A DNA stretch of 64,000 bases from Rhodohalobacter sulfatireducens. Lineage in GTDB: Bacteria > Bacteroidota > Rhodothermia > Balneolales > Balneolaceae. Position numbers and translations under genes: made by a program. The stretch is from the NCBI RefSeq assembly GCF_022012475.1, contig NZ_JAKLWS010000001.1, positions 186,001 through 250,000 of the forward strand, given 5' to 3'. This document shows, piece after piece, positions 54,524 through 63,819 of this stretch; within the stretch, counting starts at the first letter, position 1; each line of letters starts with the position of its first letter. The notes below the pieces were generated by a model. The model searched no databases, was not told the DNA's origin, and saw only the letters and a list, made by a program, of their open reading frames with translations.

Positions 54524-55789
54524 ATGAAGAATAAATCTGCTCTTGCTACTGTCTTTCTTGTTGTGGTAATCGATCTCCTTGGTTTTGGAATCGTATTACC
54601 CCTGCTTCCCTTTTATGCACAAGAGTTTTCTGCATCAGCCGTAACAATCGGCCTTCTTTACAGTGTTTATTCGTTCATGCAGCTCATTTTTTCTCCGATC
54701 TGGGGAAGTTGGTCAGACCGTGTTGGCCGACGCCCCATCATGCTAATGAGCACCTTTGGAGCAGTCATAGCCTACATCATTTTTGGGTTTGCGGGTTCTC
54801 TCAGTATCCTGTTTCTCTCTCGCATTGTAGCAGGAACCATGGGCGGAAATATCTCTACGGCACAGGCATACATCGCTGATATCACCGATAGTGAAAACCG
54901 TGCCCGCGGTATGGGGTTGATCGGAGCGGCGTTCGGAATTGGTTTTGTGATTGGTCCTGCTACGGCTACCGGATTGATTCATCCCGCCTTTCACGAATTC
55001 ATTGCCAGTTTTGGATTTCCGGATTTCGCCGCATGGATGGAAGCCAATCGTTTTGCTCTTCCCGGATTTTTTGCGGCTTTTCTATCCTTCTGCAGTTTCC
55101 TGATGGTGCTCTTCAAGCTTCCCGAAACAGTGGACAAATCAGCACCCAAAGAAAAAGAGGATACCTATCGCAGGCCGAGTGTTTTTTCACCCCGATTTTG
55201 GCAATTACTTAAAGAGCAGAAAGGTTCGTCCGCCCGTGGATTTCTCATCCCTCTGATTATCGGATTCTTCCTGCTCTCCTTCGGCGAATCAAGTCTCTAC
55301 AGTGCCTTTCCATTATTTGCAGAATCACAACTAAATATGAGTGCCGAGGATGTGGGAATTCAGTTTTTCTACATCGGTATCATCGCTGTGATTGTGCAGG
55401 GATTTTTGATCAAACCTCTCACAAATATTTTTGCCGAAGAGAAGATTTTCCTGGTTGGAAATATTTTGATGGTCATAGGACTCGGCCTGATTCCCCTCGC
55501 TCACAACATGCTCACCCTCGCACTTTTCCTGTGTTTAATGGCCCTTGGCAAAAGTCTTAACACTCCAACCATCACCAGCCTGATCTCCCAGGAGGCAAGT
55601 GAGAATAACTACGGTGCGGTAATGGGAGCTTCGCAGGGGCTTTCCGGGCTGGGACGAATGATTGGCCCGACATGGGGAGGGGCTCTGTTTGCAGCCTACT
55701 TTGGATTGCCATTTGTTGCCACCGCTGTAATTGTGGGTGCGACTATTTGGATTGCAGTCGGGTTGATTTCAAAAGATAACTCTCGCTAA
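54524..55789 (+). CDS. MFS transporter, TCR/Tet (DHA1-like) family
   Basis: A 421-residue, 12-helix major facilitator, probably a drug/proton antiporter. The N-terminal GFGIVLPLLPFYAQEFSASAVTIGLL, the loop 2-3 motif A-type GSWSDRVGRRPIM (motif A, GxxxDRxGRR), motif C-like region LIGAAFGIGFVIGPATATG and MALGKSLNTPTITSLISQEA in the second half identify the TetA/TCR branch. Substrate cannot be told; drug resistance is not implied without testing. No regulator is adjacent. Confidence 0.85.
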   Translation: MKNKSALATVFLVVVIDLLGFGIVLPLLPFYAQEFSASAVTIGLLYSVYSFMQLIFSPIWGSWSDRVGRRPIMLMSTFGAVIAYIIFGFAGSLSILFLSRIVAGTMGGNISTAQAYIADITDSENRARGMGLIGAAFGIGFVIGPATATGLIHPAFHEFIASFGFPDFAAWMEANRFALPGFFAAFLSFCSFLMVLFKLPETVDKSAPKEKEDTYRRPSVFSPRFWQLLKEQKGSSARGFLIPLIIGFFLLSFGESSLYSAFPLFAESQLNMSAEDVGIQFFYIGIIAVIVQGFLIKPLTNIFAEEKIFLVGNILMVIGLGLIPLAHNMLTLALFLCLMALGKSLNTPTITSLISQEASENNYGAVMGASQGLSGLGRMIGPTWGGALFAAYFGLPFVATAVIVGATIWIAVGLISKDNSR

Positions 55790-55959
55790 GAGTGATCGGA
55801 TAAGTATTCAACTTATTCAAAGTATTTGCTGAATACACTCATCCGATGACTAAGAATTCCACCAAGAATAAGTCATTTCCCAAACTATATATTTCAGGAA
55901 GTATCATTCGTTTGGTACCTTTATAGTAAAGAGATAAACCTAAAATAAAGAGGAGTCAC

Positions 55960-57159
55960 ATGACTGTTTTTGTTGCTGATAAACTACCTGATGAAGCTAT
56001 TTCTGAACTTGAGAACCTCGGCCAAAATGTAATTAATCATCCAACCGCGACAGCCTCAGATCTTGACAGCGGATTGAGTGACGCAAATGTTCTGATTGTA
56101 CGATCAACGGTTGTAAGCAAAAGCTGCATTGAGAATAGTCCCAACCTTAGCTTGATCGTCCGCGCCGGAGCGGGCGTCAACAATATCGACATTGAAGCAG
56201 CCAGCAATTTGGGTATTTATGTAGCCAACTGCCCCGGAAAGAATGCGATTGCCGTAGCTGAGTTAACAATGGGTCTGATCGTCAGCCTCGACCGCTACTT
56301 AGGTGATAATGTGGTTGACTTCAAAGCCGGGAAATGGAATAAGGCGACTTACAGCAAGGCGGATGGACTTTATGGAAAAGTTCTTGGTGTAATCGGTGTC
56401 GGACAGATAGGCTCGGAAGTAATTACCCGGGCGAAAGCGTTTGGAATGCCGGTTATTGCATGGTCGCGTTCTTTGACCCCCCAAAAAGCTGAAGAACTCG
56501 ATATCATCCATGCTGAAAGCATTGAGGAAGTTGCTTCCAAGTGTGATATCCTCAGCGTGCACCTTGCCATCAATAATCAGACAAAAGGAATTATATCAAA
56601 AGAGGTCCTTTCCAAACTGAAAGACGGTGCGTATTTCATTAACACCTCACGGGCAGGAATTGTAGATGAAGACGCATTATTTGAAGAATTGAAATCCGGG
56701 CGGATCAAAGCAGGGTTGGATGTCATCAGTGACGAGCCCGAGTTCAAACAGGGAGAGTTTACAAGCCGATTCCAGGAGTTGGATAATGTATATGTGAGCC
56801 ATCATATCGGGGCCAGTACCAAACAGGCTCAACTAGCGGTGGCATCTGACGCTGTCGATATCGTCCGCGGGTACGTTCAGGAGGGTCAAGTGAGAAACTG
56901 GCTGAACCGCTGTGAGCATACGGATGCACCATGGCAACTGGTGGTTCGCCATTATGATAAACCGGGTGTCATCGCGAATGTTATGAATGAGTTGAAGCAA
57001 GCAGACATCAATGCGCAGGAACTCACAAATGTGATCTTTGAAGGGAAACAAACCGCTTGCTGTACTATCCAGTTGGATGCGGAACCATCATCAGAAATCA
57101 TGAAAAGTATTCGAACCCGACAAGATGAAGTGATCAGCGCAACACTGATTCAATTATAA
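55960..57159 (+). CDS. Phosphoglycerate dehydrogenase-like D-2-hydroxyacid dehydrogenase
   Basis: A 399-residue NAD-dependent dehydrogenase of the SerA type: first step of serine synthesis, or a related 2-hydroxyacid reduction. N-terminal substrate half (VRAGAGVNNIDIEAA), the NAD loop GVIGVGQIGSEVI, catalytic Arg NTSRAGIVDEDAL, Glu in SDEPEF and His in VSHHIGAST are all visible. A C-terminal ACT-like regulatory domain (PGVIANVMNELKQADINAQELTNVIFEGKQTACC) follows. A clear Shine-Dalgarno (AAGAGGAG) lies ahead of the ATG. Probably serA; a glyoxylate- or hydroxypyruvate-reductase role is possible. Confidence 0.85.
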   Translation: MTVFVADKLPDEAISELENLGQNVINHPTATASDLDSGLSDANVLIVRSTVVSKSCIENSPNLSLIVRAGAGVNNIDIEAASNLGIYVANCPGKNAIAVAELTMGLIVSLDRYLGDNVVDFKAGKWNKATYSKADGLYGKVLGVIGVGQIGSEVITRAKAFGMPVIAWSRSLTPQKAEELDIIHAESIEEVASKCDILSVHLAINNQTKGIISKEVLSKLKDGAYFINTSRAGIVDEDALFEELKSGRIKAGLDVISDEPEFKQGEFTSRFQELDNVYVSHHIGASTKQAQLAVASDAVDIVRGYVQEGQVRNWLNRCEHTDAPWQLVVRHYDKPGVIANVMNELKQADINAQELTNVIFEGKQTACCTIQLDAEPSSEIMKSIRTRQDEVISATLIQL

Positions 57160-57200
57160 AAAAGCTGTATACTTTGTGAGATTCAAACTTAACAATTTCT

Positions 57201-58358
57201 ATGAAATTTCTACTCTCACTTTCGCTACTTGCTGCATCTTTACTATTCATAACAGGTTGTAATCAGGTGAATGGAAACCAGCCTGAAACCAATAACGATT
57301 ATTACCTCTTTGTAGGCACCTATACAGGTGAAGGAAGTGAGGGAATCTATCTCTACAAATTTAACGCTGAAGATGGTACATCAACTCCTGTGGATACGGT
57401 TTCCTCTTCGAACCCGTCATACTTAGCGCTATCGCCGGATCATTCATTCCTATATGCTGTAAATGAGGAGGCTGATTCTGCTGATGCATCGGTCAGTGCT
57501 TTTTCATTTGATAAAGAAAATGGCGAGATCTCATTTTTGAATAAACAATCGAGCCGGGGCGGAGCGCCCTGCTACGTCAGTACCGATCAGACCGGAAATG
57601 CAGTTTTCGTAGGGAATTACCTGGGCGGTTCACTGGCTGCATTTCCCATCCGGGATGATGGCAGTCTTGCTGAATCCACATCGGCAATTGTACACGAAGG
57701 AAGCAGTGTAAATGAAAGGCGACAGAACTCTCCTCATGTTCACTGTACCATCATCTCTCCCGATAACAATATGCTTTTTGTAACAGATCTCGGCACAGAT
57801 ACGGTTACCGGTTATGCTTTTGACAGTGAATCAATGACACTTCAGAACGAACCGTCCATCGTTTTTGAAACTGAACCCGGTGCTGGCCCGAGACATCTCA
57901 CGTTTCACCCAAACGGCGAGTATGCATATTTGGTGAATGAGCTGAGTGGGACGGTTGTTACTTTTTCGTACGATGGAGAATCGCTTGAGGAACTGCAAAC
58001 CATCAGCACGCTGCCTGAAAATTATGAGGGAAGGTTTTCGGGAGCCGATATTCATGTCTCTGCAGATGGAAGCTTTCTCTACGCCTCCAACCGGGAAGAT
58101 CTCAACAACATTGTGATATATTCGATAGATCAAGATTCAGGTCTGCTTGAAAAAGTTGGAGAGCAATCATCAGGCGGTGCCCATCCGAGGAATTTTATGA
58201 TTGATCCAACCGGCAATTATCTTCTCGTTGCCAATCGAAATACAGATAACATCGTTGTGTTTGAACGAGACCGGGAATCCGGTTTGATTACACCGGCCGA
58301 TATCGAAATTAATGTATCACAGCCGGTTAGCTTGCAGATGGTACCGGATAATGAATAA
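57201..58358 (+). CDS. Lactonase-family (YbhE-type) lipoprotein
   Basis: A 385-residue exported seven-bladed propeller. The signal with lipobox FITGC (Cys about 20) shows it is lipid-anchored, unlike cytoplasmic 6-phosphogluconolactonase. Repeated blades with the family pattern, such as YLALSPDHSFLYAVNEE, HVHCTIISPDNNMLFVTDLGTD, GPRHLTFHPNGEYAYLVNELSGTV and HPRNFMIDPTGNYLLVANRNTDNI, are clear. Enzyme activity at the surface is uncertain; sugar or lactone processing is possible. Follows serA-like gene on the same strand after 41 bases. Confidence 0.82.
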   Translation: MKFLLSLSLLAASLLFITGCNQVNGNQPETNNDYYLFVGTYTGEGSEGIYLYKFNAEDGTSTPVDTVSSSNPSYLALSPDHSFLYAVNEEADSADASVSAFSFDKENGEISFLNKQSSRGGAPCYVSTDQTGNAVFVGNYLGGSLAAFPIRDDGSLAESTSAIVHEGSSVNERRQNSPHVHCTIISPDNNMLFVTDLGTDTVTGYAFDSESMTLQNEPSIVFETEPGAGPRHLTFHPNGEYAYLVNELSGTVVTFSYDGESLEELQTISTLPENYEGRFSGADIHVSADGSFLYASNREDLNNIVIYSIDQDSGLLEKVGEQSSGGAHPRNFMIDPTGNYLLVANRNTDNIVVFERDRESGLITPADIEINVSQPVSLQMVPDNE

Positions 58359-58363
58359 CGAAC

Positions 58364-58391
58364 CTGCCTGCGCTAAGGCTTCGGCAGACAG
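58364..58391. repeat. Palindromic intergenic repeat related to the envC signal-peptide codons
   Basis: CTGCCTGCGCTAAGGC then TTCGGCAGACAG. Matches 59815-59842 (25 of 28 bases) and the inverted copy at 49417-49444. Followed by a second palindrome GCCCCCTTCGAAGGGGGAAT at about 58587. Confidence 0.65.
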
Positions 58392-58609
58392 ACACTGAAT
58401 ATCCAATTTCGAATGTCGAAGTGATTAAACTCTTCATTATTCGATGTTCCTAAACCAGATTGCGCGAGCAGCCTACACAGAAATGTCGGGGTCTCTCTCG
58501 AGCTTGGAATTAGGGCACCTCGACGTTTCAGAACGACCTCAATTACTTGCCATGGGTCATCCCCCGGAATCAACTTTGTTGATTCTGCCCCCTTCGAAGG
58601 GGGAATTTC

Positions 58610-59902
58610 TCAAAGTCGCGCTTCTTCGAGCCACAATTCCGGGTCTACCATCTGGCTTCCGTCGCGGATCAAAAAGAAAATCACTTCACCGCGGATTGAG
58701 TTTTCATCTCCTGACAGACCAATTGTGTCACCTCTTCTCAAAACCTGGTTTTTTCTCACATATATTTCGCTCAGATTTCCATAGGCGGTTTTATAATCCC
58801 CGTGGCTTACAAACACCACATCCCCATAGCCCTGAAGCGGTTGTATTCCATAGACATATCCGTCGTTTACAACCTGAACGGATGAACGCGGTAAGGCTGC
58901 AATATCAACCCCCAAATTTCTTGTTCTTGTACCAAATACCGGGTGAACACGCTCGCCAAATTTCTCTGTAATGGTGCCGTTATCCACCGGCCATGGCAGT
59001 TGACCCCGCTGATCCCGAAATTCTGCTTCGTACATGTTTAACTCCTCATCACTGACCGATACTTCTCTCCTAACTACCGTTTCCCCTGATGCCTCGGCGC
59101 GACGCAATTGCTCCTCCTCACGAATCAGGTTTTCCATTGTATTTTCCAGGTTCTGCTTCTGTTGTTCCCGGTTCTGTTTCTCTTCCTCCAGGTTTGCAAT
59201 ATCCTGCTTCAAGGAGTCCACCAACTGCTGCTGCCGGTTCTGTTGCTGCTGCAAGTTTTCGGTCTCGGTTTCAATCTCCCCGAGCGCAATGCGATTCCGT
59301 TCGCTTGACGCTTCCAAATCTTGCCGCGATTGCTCCAAACGCAGTCGGGTCTCTTCAATTTCATTGAGTTGTTCTTGCAAATAATCATTGAACCTGGCAA
59401 GGTAAAACGTTCGAACCATCAATTGATTGATGGATGTTGAGGTCAGAAGAAGTGCGAGTTCTGTAGTTCGTCCATGTTTATAAAGATAGGTGAGGCTCTC
59501 TTTATATTCATTCATCAACGTATTTAACCTCTGCCTGAGCTCAGCCTGATTATTCTGAATCAATGTAATTTCTTCCTGGATTTGCCGCTGCTCACGATTC
59601 ATTTGGCGGAGTCGTTCTCGCTGCAGTGAAATCAATCGGTTTAGTTCTTCGTATCGCTGATAAACCTCATCATACTCTTCTGATCTTTCATTCAGCCTTT
59701 GGGTGTAAGATGCAATCTGCTCATCCAGGGTTTCTATCTGCGAGCGAGTAGATTGCTGCCGTTCCAGTATTTCGGCACGCATTCTCTCATAAGATGACTG
59801 AGCCTGCGACTCTTCTGCCTGTGCCAAGGCTTCGGCAGTCAGGCCCACCGTTGCAATCAACGCAATGAAGCCAATCATCAAAAATGAATTGAGGTTCATC
59901 AT
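58610..59902 (-). CDS. envC: Murein hydrolase activator EnvC-like protein
   Basis: A 430-residue periplasmic protein with a signal peptide, a long coiled coil rich in Gln/Glu/Arg (about residues 30-290), and a C-terminal LytM/M23 domain (about 320-425). In active M23 enzymes HxxxD and HxH bind zinc; here the corresponding positions are TRNLGVDIAA and HGDYKTAYGNLS, so at least two ligands are lost, as in known EnvC activators of amidases. It is in an operon with DUF4292 and TPR genes (12 bases from the former). Its signal peptide contains the same palindromic repeat sequence found between genes. Role: activating cell-wall amidases at division. Confidence 0.85.
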   Translation of the reverse strand: MMNLNSFLMIGFIALIATVGLTAEALAQAEESQAQSSYERMRAEILERQQSTRSQIETLDEQIASYTQRLNERSEEYDEVYQRYEELNRLISLQRERLRQMNREQRQIQEEITLIQNNQAELRQRLNTLMNEYKESLTYLYKHGRTTELALLLTSTSINQLMVRTFYLARFNDYLQEQLNEIEETRLRLEQSRQDLEASSERNRIALGEIETETENLQQQQNRQQQLVDSLKQDIANLEEEKQNREQQKQNLENTMENLIREEEQLRRAEASGETVVRREVSVSDEELNMYEAEFRDQRGQLPWPVDNGTITEKFGERVHPVFGTRTRNLGVDIAALPRSSVQVVNDGYVYGIQPLQGYGDVVFVSHGDYKTAYGNLSEIYVRKNQVLRRGDTIGLSGDENSIRGEVIFFLIRDGSQMVDPELWLEEARL

Positions 59903-59914
59903 ACCTGGTACTTG

Positions 59915-60754
59915 TCATCTGTAAATGGGAATGTCATCCGGAAGCTCGATTCCGAGCTGGGGTAACTCTTCGTTTATTTCTAAACTTCGAACCAGCAGAG
60001 TGGCTCTTGATTCTCCGTCCTGGCTAAAAATCGTGATTTTTCTCGGTAGTTGAAACCCTTCAATCTCGCCATAACCTTCATAAATGATCCGACTGTAAGG
60101 TACTGTTTGATTTCCATCAGGCACATTTACTTCTAAAACTCTGCCGGATTCCTTTGATACCTGTACTCTCACCTCATTTACCAGAAGGGCTACATACAGA
60201 TTATCTGTCTCAAACAACTTATCCACATCCGGTTTTGTAACCGTATAATTAAACAGGTCCAGCATATTAATAGATGCAATCGAACCAACGCTGGTAAGCT
60301 TCCCCTGGTTCAGCGGTACTTTTTCTGCAATTTTATCCACGCGGTTATATACAAGAAGCGAATCAGAATTCACGAATATCTGTCCACCTTCAATACCCAC
60401 ACTGTTACGGACGGTAATCAGGCTCTCGTCCCGGTTCGACAAAAACTGGAGTGTCACACGCTCACTATTCCCCGGTTCACTGACAATTGCTCTTCCTCTA
60501 CCGGATATAGTTTGAAGAGATTCACGGTAATTCGGGATAGTTTCAAGCAACTGATCAACAGAGATAGACGCCTCAGCAAGCTCCTCCTCATTTTCAGTCA
60601 GTTCTACAGATGAGCTACAGGAGATCAAGAAGAGGAGAATCAAAAAGATTACTGGGGATAATATACGCTTGAAGAAGCTGACCGCATAAGAATCAGCTTT
60701 TTTGATGTTGGCCAAAAAGAATGTGCAAGAAGGGTATAAGCTTAGTTTGGTCAT
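59915..60754 (-). CDS. DUF4292 domain lipoprotein
   Basis: An exported protein of about 280 residues. After a hydrophobic stretch (ILSPVIFLILLFLISCSSS) with lipobox-like LISC, a LolA/LppX-like mixed beta domain follows: ISGRGRAIVSEPGNSERVTLQFLSNRDESL, LLVYNRVDKIAEKV and GFQLPRKITIFSQDGESRA. The family accompanies TPR and EnvC-like genes throughout Bacteroidota. The start is uncertain: the best in-frame ATG (60754) falls inside a 135-bp repeat that separates this gene from the TPR gene, so part of the N-terminus looks repeat-derived. Confidence 0.75.
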   Translation of the reverse strand: MTKLSLYPSCTFFLANIKKADSYAVSFFKRILSPVIFLILLFLISCSSSVELTENEEELAEASISVDQLLETIPNYRESLQTISGRGRAIVSEPGNSERVTLQFLSNRDESLITVRNSVGIEGGQIFVNSDSLLVYNRVDKIAEKVPLNQGKLTSVGSIASINMLDLFNYTVTKPDVDKLFETDNLYVALLVNEVRVQVSKESGRVLEVNVPDGNQTVPYSRIIYEGYGEIEGFQLPRKITIFSQDGESRATLLVRSLEINEELPQLGIELPDDIPIYR

Positions 60755-60840
60755 GCCGGACCCCGATCCGGTATCACCATACTTGATCAACGAATGGAGA
60801 TTCTGAATCATGTTCAGAATGACATCCTTTTTGGCCAACA
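60706..60840. repeat. 135-bp element with 19-bp terminal inverted repeats (MITE-like)
   Basis: TGTTGGCCAAAAAGAATGT at 60706-60724 and its inverted partner ACATCCTTTTTGGCCAACA at 60822-60840 differ by one base. The interior contains GTCATGCCGGACCCC/GGTATC and GATTCTGAATC/GTTCAGAATGAC palindromes. It sits in the gap between the TPR and DUF4292 genes and supplies the likely DUF4292 start codon. Confidence 0.7.
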
Positions 60841-60885
60841 CCTTCACAATGACAGAATTGATATTCAACACCTTTTTAAATAGAA

Positions 60886-62586
60886 TCAAATCTGTTCGAG
60901 TTTTTCATTGAGGTACGTGCGTTCGGAATCTTCATCTAGTGCTTTTTGCCACCACTCCCGGGCCTTTTGCAAATCTCCGAGGGCTTCAAAAACATCGCCC
61001 ATATGTTCGAACACTTCGGCACTCGCCTCCCCTGTCTCGATCGATTGCTGAATATAATTCCGGGCTTGATCGTAATCCTCCATTTTGAAATAGACCCAAC
61101 CCAGTGTATCGAGAAATGATGAGTTTCCGGGATTGGATTCTACCGCCTCTGTTGCCATCTCTAATGCTTTCTCTAAATTCTCTTCCCTAATCGACAGATA
61201 GTAGGCGTAATTATTCATCGCCGTGGTATTTTCGGGATCGAGACGGAGTGCTCTTTCATAGGCATCTACAGTTTCCTCCCATTTATCAAGCTCCTGTTTT
61301 ACATCTCCTAACGTACCGTAAATAGCCGATCGAAAATTTCGTCGGGATGGAGCCATCGTTGCATTTTCCAGCCAGGTTTCAGCCTGCTCATACTCACCCT
61401 CAAACATGTAAGAAGCACCCGTAAAAAACTGTATGAAAGCATTATCAGGGGCATTTTCATTGGCCTGGTCCGACAGATCAACCACCTCCTCATACCGACC
61501 TAAACTAAACAACACCTGTATTCGCTGTGCCCATGCTTCTGCCTGGTTTGGATTGATCTCCGTTGCCCGCTCCAGGTTTACCAGTGCCTGTTCCATCTGG
61601 TTGTTTTGCAGATAATAATCAGCTGAAACCAACTGTGCAGGCGCATAATCAGGTTCCTCTTCACTCAATGCCTCAATCACTTTACGGGTTTGCTCCTCAA
61701 GAATTTCCTGTTCAGGTTCATTTTGGTATTTCACCATCAAAAAGCGCACAAGTTCCATTTTTTGAGGCGGATTGATCATTGGGTTTTGTACCATCATCAC
61801 AAAGGTGTTGCCCAGTTCCTCCCAGTTATTATTTTCGATGTAGATCTCCGCCAGCAGAATCAGCGTATTTGTGTCATTGGGATTTCGATCCCTGGCTTCC
61901 ATTAGTACTTCTTTCGCTTCTTCCTCTTTCCCCAACTCCAGGTAAAACTGACTGATTGTTTGAAGAGTACCCAGGTTTCCCGGATTAAGCTCACGCATCT
62001 TTTCCAGCTCAGTCAATGCATTCTCATATTGGTTGAGAGCATTGTAGTTCTGGAATTTGCTCAGGTGAATTTCAAATGCACTGCCTCTGAGGTCAAGAAT
62101 ATTATCCAGCATATCGTTGGATTTTTCAAGCTGACCAATCTCCGTATAGTTTTCAGCCAGCCGATACAGTACATCTATATCATTCGGATGGTATTCGAGA
62201 ATTTTGTTCAAAGAATTGATAGCCTGCTCATTTCGTCCCGATTCGGTATACACTCGTGCCAAATGCAGATGATACCACTTATTCTCCGGTTCCAATTCGG
62301 CCGCAATCTGTCCGTAGTAGGCGGCATTCGTGTAGTCATCGATTTCCAGGTATACATCCGAAAGTGCATAATTTACACCGGCGTGATCCGACAATTTGAG
62401 GTGAGCTGCGGTAAGTTTATCAAGTGCGAGTTCATAATCCTGGTTTTCAAAGTCGTTTATCCCCTGGATGTAGTACTCAAGCGCCTCCGCCATCTCATCA
62501 TCGATGGAAGTGGTATCCTGGGCATCAATAGCCACAGGGATCAGGAAAAATATTGCAAGCAGAAACTGTAGTGATCGTTTAATCAT
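60886..62586 (-). CDS. Exported tetratricopeptide-repeat protein
   Basis: About 566 residues. A signal peptide (MIKRSLQFLLAIFFLIPVAIDAQ) is followed by many degenerate TPR units, for example YALSDVYLEIDDYTNAAYYG, LHLARVYTESGRNEQAINSL, LYRLAENYTEIGQLEKSNDML and GWVYFKMEDYDQARNYIQQ, at least ten in all. The ATG at 62586 starts the signal peptide; an upstream in-frame ATG at 62616 adds ten residues. TPR superhelices act as protein-binding scaffolds. Operon order TPR–DUF4292–EnvC is conserved in the phylum, suggesting a shared envelope or division role. Confidence 0.85.
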   Translation of the reverse strand: MIKRSLQFLLAIFFLIPVAIDAQDTTSIDDEMAEALEYYIQGINDFENQDYELALDKLTAAHLKLSDHAGVNYALSDVYLEIDDYTNAAYYGQIAAELEPENKWYHLHLARVYTESGRNEQAINSLNKILEYHPNDIDVLYRLAENYTEIGQLEKSNDMLDNILDLRGSAFEIHLSKFQNYNALNQYENALTELEKMRELNPGNLGTLQTISQFYLELGKEEEAKEVLMEARDRNPNDTNTLILLAEIYIENNNWEELGNTFVMMVQNPMINPPQKMELVRFLMVKYQNEPEQEILEEQTRKVIEALSEEEPDYAPAQLVSADYYLQNNQMEQALVNLERATEINPNQAEAWAQRIQVLFSLGRYEEVVDLSDQANENAPDNAFIQFFTGASYMFEGEYEQAETWLENATMAPSRRNFRSAIYGTLGDVKQELDKWEETVDAYERALRLDPENTTAMNNYAYYLSIREENLEKALEMATEAVESNPGNSSFLDTLGWVYFKMEDYDQARNYIQQSIETGEASAEVFEHMGDVFEALGDLQKAREWWQKALDEDSERTYLNEKLEQI

Positions 62587-62714
62587 CAAATAATGAATTC
62601 GTTCTCCGGAGTTCATAGAACGAACAAGCGGAACGGTAATTATAAATTGTGATCTGAATGTTCACCAAATGTACCATTCTTTGCAAATGGATGTTAGGGA
62701 AGTTTTAAGCAGAG

Positions 62715-62828
62715 AACCTGACAGTGTTCGTCAACTGACGGACCTTTCAGCGCTCGAATTGTAAGGAAAGTATAAATACGTACCGGCAACGCTGTCAGGA
62801 GCTCACGCTGTTCGGACACTGACAGGTT
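62715..62828. repeat. Inverted repeat element between TPR gene and ftsY
   Basis: AACCTGACAGTGTTCG (62715) pairs imperfectly with CGGACACTGACAGGTT (62813-62828). A CAACGCTGTCAGG palindromic part is inside. Typical intergenic repeat of this phylum. Confidence 0.6.
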
Positions 62829-62865
62829 ACTATCTGTTGTTCCGTATTAGTAAGCCTTTATACAA

Positions 62866-63819
62866 TTATTCGCCAAACAGAGCCTTCACAAAACCATCTC
62901 TCTCAAAAACCTGGAGGTCTTCAATCTGCTCGCCGACACCGATATATTTAACCGGTACATTCAGTTCATTGGATACGCCGATTACAATTCCCCCTTTAGC
63001 CGTTCCGTCCAGTTTGGTGAGTACAAGGCCGGTAACATCTACCACATCGGTAAATGCATTAGCCTGTTGCATGGCGTTTTGTCCCGTGGAGGCATCCAGT
63101 ACAAGCAGAATTTCGTGTGGAGCTCCGTCCACCACTTTGCCCATCACCCTCTTAATTTTGGCAAGCTCTTCCATGAGCGATTTCTTGTTGTGAAGCCGGC
63201 CGGCAGTGTCCACCAATACAACATCCGCATTTCTTGATTTGGCTGAAGCAACCGTATCATACGCCACGGCTGACGGATCGGCGTTTTGACCCTGCTGAAT
63301 TATGGGTACATCGGCACGTTCGCTCCAAATTTTTAGCTGGTCGACCGCTGCTGCACGAAATGTATCGGCCGCTCCGAGCATTACGTTTTTGCCGGCTTTT
63401 TTGTAGAGGTGAGCCAGTTTCCCAATGGTTGTGGTTTTCCCCACACCATTCACACCCACAATCATAATCACATGCGGTTTAGCGGGGAAATCGGCATCAA
63501 ATTCTGCGGGCTGATCAGGCCTGTTTTCTTTCAACAGTGCCGTAATCTCTTCCCTCATGATCTGTTGAAGCTCATTTTGCGTGATAAACTTATCGCGAGC
63601 CACACGCTTTTCTAAGCGATCAATAATTTCAATCGTTGTCTTTACACCAACATCTGATGAAATCAGTGCGTCTTCGAGGTCATCAAGAGTTGCGTCATCA
63701 ATTTTATCTTTACCGGCAATACTTTTACCGATCTTGTTGAGCAGTCCTTCGCGGCTCTTCTCGACCCCTTTGTCGAGTTTCTCTTCTTTTTTTAGTCCAA
63801 GTTTGTCTAACCAGCCCAT
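62866..63819 (-). CDS. ftsY: Signal recognition particle receptor FtsY
   Basis: A 317-residue SRP GTPase targeting ribosomes to SecYEG. After a short acidic-poor N-terminus and four-helix N domain (about residues 1-95), the GTPase G domain has [13 protein letters not shown] (G1), the DTFRAAA segment (G2), DTAGRLHN (G3), [10 protein letters not shown] (G4) and the closing [23 protein letters not shown]. Length is typical for forms without a long acidic A domain. First gene of its transcription unit in this window, upstream of the TPR gene by about 280 bases. Confidence 0.96.
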   Translation of the reverse strand: MGWLDKLGLKKEEKLDKGVEKSREGLLNKIGKSIAGKDKIDDATLDDLEDALISSDVGVKTTIEIIDRLEKRVARDKFITQNELQQIMREEITALLKENRPDQPAEFDADFPAKPHVIMIVGVNGVGKTTTIGKLAHLYKKAGKNVMLGAADTFRAAAVDQLKIWSERADVPIIQQGQNADPSAVAYDTVASAKSRNADVVLVDTAGRLHNKKSLMEELAKIKRVMGKVVDGAPHEILLVLDASTGQNAMQQANAFTDVVDVTGLVLTKLDGTAKGGIVIGVSNELNVPVKYIGVGEQIEDLQVFERDGFVKALFGE

